Below are positions 61,336 to 64,000 of a stretch of DNA of 64,000 nt, piece after piece; within the stretch, counting starts at the first letter, position 1; every line of letters starts with the position of its first letter. Below the pieces are notes generated by a model that saw only the letters and a list, made by a program, of their open reading frames with translations, did not search any database and was not told the origin of the DNA. Made by a program: the position numbers and the translations under genes. This DNA comes from CAUPWF01 sp963515125 (lineage in GTDB: Bacteria; Bacillota; Clostridia; Lachnospirales; Lachnospiraceae): the NCBI GenBank assembly GCA_052116865.1, contig JBQKKG010000015.1:1-64000 (forward strand), read 5' to 3'.

Positions 61336-61930
61336 CATAGCTTTACCCATTGGTGAAGCAATAGAAATCCTCCATCCGCCAGTATGATTTCTGTCTCATG
61401 AAAACGTCTTTAGTAAAGCACATACCTACAAGTTTATGATAATGATTTTTATTGATTCTGCAATCATATTTCACAAGATTTCTACAATAAAACAATTAAC
61501 TAACTTCCATTTCATCAACTGACCTGTACTTGTGGAACTTCTGGAGCAGATTAAATATATCAAAACCAACAATCCACATACAGGTTAATTAGTAAGATAG
61601 CTATGAGATACACTAATGTTTCTTCTGATTCTGACTATTTAAAATATTTCAATATTGGTTTTCCAAAAAACGGGTTCCCTTCCAACTTTAATCAACAACA
61701 AATATTGTATCTCAAAATAGCTCAATTAGCAACAAATTATCATTATTTTCCACATTTTTTAGTATAAGTACAGTAGTATAATACAGACTTTTGTAATTAT
61801 TTGTAACCTCAGATAATGTCTGTAAAGATCTTTTCACTGTCCGCCAAACCATCTTTTCCATGCCAATCTAAGCTACACATTCTTTAGTTTCTAGCCTTAC
61901 CCAATAAATCCCTTATCTACCCATATATGT
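61336..61930. other. Intergenic region without clear gene
   Basis: No supported gene. A plus-strand frame of 54 codons (MRYTNVSSDSDYLKYFNIGF from 61603 to 61767) has no clear ribosome site. AT-rich with TATAAT-like boxes near 61775. Confidence 0.4.
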
Positions 61931-62242
61931 CTATCGTTTTGAGAAGCTTCTAATTAATGCTTTGATACACTCCTCTTGCTCATTAGAATAATGTGATGAC
62001 TGCTGCTTTCCAAACAAAATGTATTCCACAGAACAATCCAATAACTGCGCCAAAACATATAATTGCGGAATGGTACAGTTCGCTCTTCCAGTTTCAATAC
62101 GAGACATTTGATTTTTGCCTATTCCTAAATAGGCAGCGACTTCCACTCCTGCTATTCCTTTTGCAAGTCTTGCTTCCTGAATGCGTTGTCCAATCTCACA
62201 CTGCACATTTTTATCAAATTCTCTAATCTCTTCATATTTCAT
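61931..62242 (-). CDS. XRE-family regulator
   Basis: A 103-aa XRE protein (MKYEEIREFDKNVQCEIGQR, then helix-turn-helix VEVAAYLGIGKNQMSRIETG at ~34-53, and CSVEYILFGKQ). The ATG after AAAGGATGG is used; a longer frame would run through the hairpin at 62336-62383. Likely a regulator of the mobile element. Confidence 0.82.
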   Translation of the reverse strand: MKYEEIREFDKNVQCEIGQRIQEARLAKGIAGVEVAAYLGIGKNQMSRIETGRANCTIPQLYVLAQLLDCSVEYILFGKQQSSHYSNEQEECIKALIRSFSKR

Positions 62243-62335
62243 ATTAAAAATCCATCCTTTCGTTTGTCTGGCTCGATAAACGTTTAAGGATGGAAAATTA
62301 CTCCTACAGATATATAATTTTTTGCAATAAAAAAG

Positions 62336-62383
62336 GACGCATGAGAAAGTCCAGTCCTTAAACTGGTTTCTTTCCCATGCGTC
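62336..62383 (-). repeat. 48-nt conserved hairpin, copy 2
   Basis: Same stem layout as 36443-36490: GACGCAT/ATGCGTC, GAAAG/CTTTC and CCAGT/ACTGG with a different loop. On the minus strand the stem is followed by CCTTTTTTATT. It lies about 95 nt before the XRE start. Confidence 0.6.
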
Positions 62384-62515
62384 CACGGTGAGTCCGTCTT
62401 AACAAGCATCAGCCTTGCCGTAATTCAGTACGTCTCCCATATCATGAGGCCTTCATTAAATTGTCTTTGTCATATAGCAATTGCTATATCTGATGTTAAC
62501 AGTGCTCTGACTCTT

Positions 62516-62731
62516 TTAGATATATATTTTCCCCTCATTATCTGCTCGGGCAATCAACATTCCCTCTGTGTACTTTTTCAGAACCATTACTCTGGTACAT
62601 CTATTTGTATGGCATCTGATAATCATGCCTGGTAAAACAGGTGCATCATCATTACCCGTAAGTAAATATGCCATTTTCATACTTTTTCTACATTTCTTAC
62701 AATAAAATTCAATTTGTTTTAATTCTCTCAT
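62516..62731 (-). CDS. Small Cys-rich element protein
   Basis: A 71-aa protein with Cys pairs (YCKKCRKSMKMAYLLTGND and IIRCHTNRCTRVMVLKKYTE) that likely bind zinc. The same type of small protein is common in conjugative elements of Lachnospiraceae. Function unknown. Confidence 0.65.
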   Translation of the reverse strand: MRELKQIEFYCKKCRKSMKMAYLLTGNDDAPVLPGMIIRCHTNRCTRVMVLKKYTEGMLIARADNEGKIYI

Positions 62732-62904
62732 CGTTCAGTCTGCTCCTTTACAATACAAAATCATCAGTAACATTTTGTACTTGAAAGGAAAAGGGAATCA
62801 CCTTTGCAAGCTTATTTGGTGGGAGTTCCGTTGCATACCTGTCTAATATACCCCAACCATATGCTGATCTTCGAAGCCAACTGATTACATGTCACCACAC
62901 ATAA

Positions 62905-63156
62905 TCAGGCTCCGGTTTTCCCTTCTACAAACCAGAGATTGTTATCCTCATAAAAAAGATAACTTTCTCTTCCATCAACAACACATGTATATCTCATTCC
63001 TACACCACCCGCCTTCATACTGGCAGCTCGACGCATATCTTTTACACGCTGAATCTCATATACTTTGCCATCTTTCCAAATAAAACTTTTCGGTGTTAAA
63101 ACACCTTCTTTGGAAAACTCAGCAGTAACATCTACATATACCTTTACACTCTCCAT
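62905..63156 (-). CDS. Small protein associated with the LexA/Y-polymerase module
   Basis: An 83-aa beta-rich protein (VYVDVTAEFSKEGVLTPKSF, then GKVYEIQRVKDMRRAASMKA, YTCVVDGRESYLFYEDN). It resembles DUF6504-type proteins found next to Y-family polymerases, though the match is from memory. It sits 15 bp after the LexA-like gene in the same orientation. Confidence 0.6.
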   Translation of the reverse strand: MESVKVYVDVTAEFSKEGVLTPKSFIWKDGKVYEIQRVKDMRRAASMKAGGVGMRYTCVVDGRESYLFYEDNNLWFVEGKTGA

Positions 63157-63171
63157 GCTACAACCACCTCC

Positions 63172-63384
63172 TCACATTATTTCAATTGCTCTTGGACTTC
63201 CTTCTACTCGGCGGATATATCCCTTTTCTTCTAATTGCTTCAAATAATGATGTGCACTAGATGCTGAAGCAAGTCCCGCCATTTCTGCAATTTCTCTTAC
63301 AGTTGGCGGAAAACCATGTGCCTTTAGGAAATCACATAAAAAATCATAGATTTTATTCTGTTTATCGTTTAAATCGTATCTCAT
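63172..63384 (-). CDS. LexA-like N-terminal DNA-binding protein
   Basis: A 70-aa protein equal to the winged-helix domain of LexA (LNDKQNKIYDFLCDFLKAHG, PPTVREIAEMAGLASASSAH, YIRRVEGSPRAIEI) but without the autoproteolytic peptidase domain. Thus it cannot be self-cleaved by RecA. It may compete with or be modulated differently from LexA to control the adjacent Y-polymerase gene. Confidence 0.75.
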   Translation of the reverse strand: MRYDLNDKQNKIYDFLCDFLKAHGFPPTVREIAEMAGLASASSAHHYLKQLEEKGYIRRVEGSPRAIEIM

Positions 63385-63408
63385 ATAGCCATACTTAAAT
63401 ACCTCCTT

Positions 63409-64000
63409 TTAGCCAAAATATCCGATTGGATGAGTCGTATGATCCTCTTTTGCATTCACAGAAGAGAGAATCTTATCACGATACATAAGTCCTCTTTGAA
63501 CACTATAAAATCCAAATCGTCGTCTTATGGTATCTACTGCATCATCCAATTTCATCTGTTTTTCTCTTTGCTCTACACTAGAAAACAAATCCATCTGTTC
63601 CCAGTAATTGTCGTTGACAAGATCTGCCCCTCGAACTCCTACGCTTCTGATTGGCTTTCGCCAGTTGTAATTTTCCTTGAATATTCGATACGCTTCGGTT
63701 GCAATCTCCCCAGTAATATTCGTGGCATGATCAATCTTATGCTGTCTGGTAAATGAATAAAGTTCATTATCCCTGACACTGATTTCCACCACCCTGCACT
63801 TAAATCCATTATCTCGAAGTCTTGCTGCAACACTCTCTGCAAGAATGTAAAGAATAATTTTTACATCCTCATCATTCTCTAAATCTCTTTGAGTAGTAGT
63901 GCTATTTCCAATAGATTTAATTGGTGCATGTGTATGTTCCATTTTTACAGGTGAGTCATCATAGCCATTCGCAAATCCCCAGAGAATACCACCCATCTTG
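63409..64000 (-). CDS. Y-family DNA polymerase (UmuC/DinB-like), C-terminal part
   Basis: At least 195 residues of the C-terminal half are in the window: GIGNSTT-like hinge (IKSIGNSTTTQRDL), SVAARLRDNGFKCRVVEISV of the little-finger domain, and the tail MDLFSSVEQREKQMKLDDAV. The gene runs off the right edge, so the catalytic palm is not seen. Element-borne Y-polymerases act in translesion synthesis. It is upstream of the LexA-like and 83-aa genes. Confidence 0.78.
   Translation of the reverse strand, partial: KMGGILWGFANGYDDSPVKMEHTHAPIKSIGNSTTTQRDLENDEDVKIILYILAESVAARLRDNGFKCRVVEISVRDNELYSFTRQHKIDHATNITGEIATEAYRIFKENYNWRKPIRSVGVRGADLVNDNYWEQMDLFSSVEQREKQMKLDDAVDTIRRRFGFYSVQRGLMYRDKILSSVNAKEDHTTHPIGYFG

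Larger units (their letters stand above)
32492..64000. mobile_element. Integrative (probably conjugative or mobilisable) element, left part
   Basis: The block starts with tyrosine integrase, RHH protein, DUF6462 protein, MazF and recombinase-like genes. It continues through defence cargo and ends, in this window, with a small Cys-rich protein, a LexA-like HTH and a Y-polymerase, genes that commonly travel in Lachnospiraceae conjugative elements. No relaxase, coupling protein or type IV secretion gene is visible; these would lie to the right. Boundaries are inferred. Confidence 0.55.

Noticed and set aside
61603..61767. 54-codon plus-strand frame
   Set aside because: No clear ribosome site, no recognised family, and it is alone in an AT-rich gap.

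Overview
The window looks like a chromosome segment from a low-GC Bacillota, most likely a gut Clostridia of the Lachnospiraceae type. The basis is the ribosomal gene order (rpmG-secE-nusG-rplKA, then rplJL with an L10 leader), strong GGAGG ribosome binding sites, and several small mobile-element families typical of that group (Cys-rich KTR, DUF6462, Tn916-like integrase). Almost every gene is on the minus strand, so operons read from high to low coordinates.

1-3.8 kb is core translation/secretion: rplL, rplJ, rplA, rplK, nusG, secE and a short rpmG. 3.8-13.1 kb holds two antimicrobial-peptide sensing and efflux modules. The first is a LanFEG-type ABC transporter with a response regulator and histidine kinase; the second is a response regulator, kinase, ATPase and large FtsX-type permease. 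13.3-18.8 kb carries a ferritin-like protein, a serine hydrolase, two TetR regulators, a GyrI-like protein plus a broken paralogue, a GNAT acetyltransferase and a KTR protein.

19-24.3 kb is a restriction island. It contains a C5-cytosine methyltransferase, a Sau3AI/MutH-type nuclease, a Vsr repair endonuclease, a frameshifted BglII/BstYI-type nuclease and a decayed Mrr/AspBHI-like nuclease. 24.3-28.7 kb is a graveyard of IS and ICE fragments around an XRE-CPBP pair. 28.7-31.7 kb is an ABC-3C anti-mobile-element system.

From about 32.5 kb to the right edge lies an integrative element. It opens with a stand-alone tRNA-binding-domain gene (possibly a metG fragment), a tyrosine integrase, an RHH protein, a DUF6462 protein, a MazF toxin and two degenerate serine-recombinase-like proteins. 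Its cargo is (i) a DarT1-NADAR toxin-antitoxin pair with two followers, (ii) a large operon joining a TerY-P-like triad (vWA, PP2C, protein kinase) to an SF1 helicase, an unrecognised 544-aa protein, a coiled-coil McrB-like AAA+ ATPase and a DUF2357-like zinc-ribbon protein, headed by an HTH-WYL-WYL regulatory operon, and (iii) a patatin phospholipase / dynamin-like GTPase / coiled-coil operon. The right end has XRE, a small Cys-rich protein, a LexA-like HTH and a partial Y-family polymerase, as in conjugative elements.

The strongest candidate for an undescribed system is the 40.4-61 kb block. A kinase/phosphatase/vWA signalling core appears wired to a nucleic-acid-processing McrB/helicase module, next to a membrane-attacking patatin/dynamin module, under WYL control with a likely attenuator. 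All functions here are inferred by reading the sequence; no database search was run.
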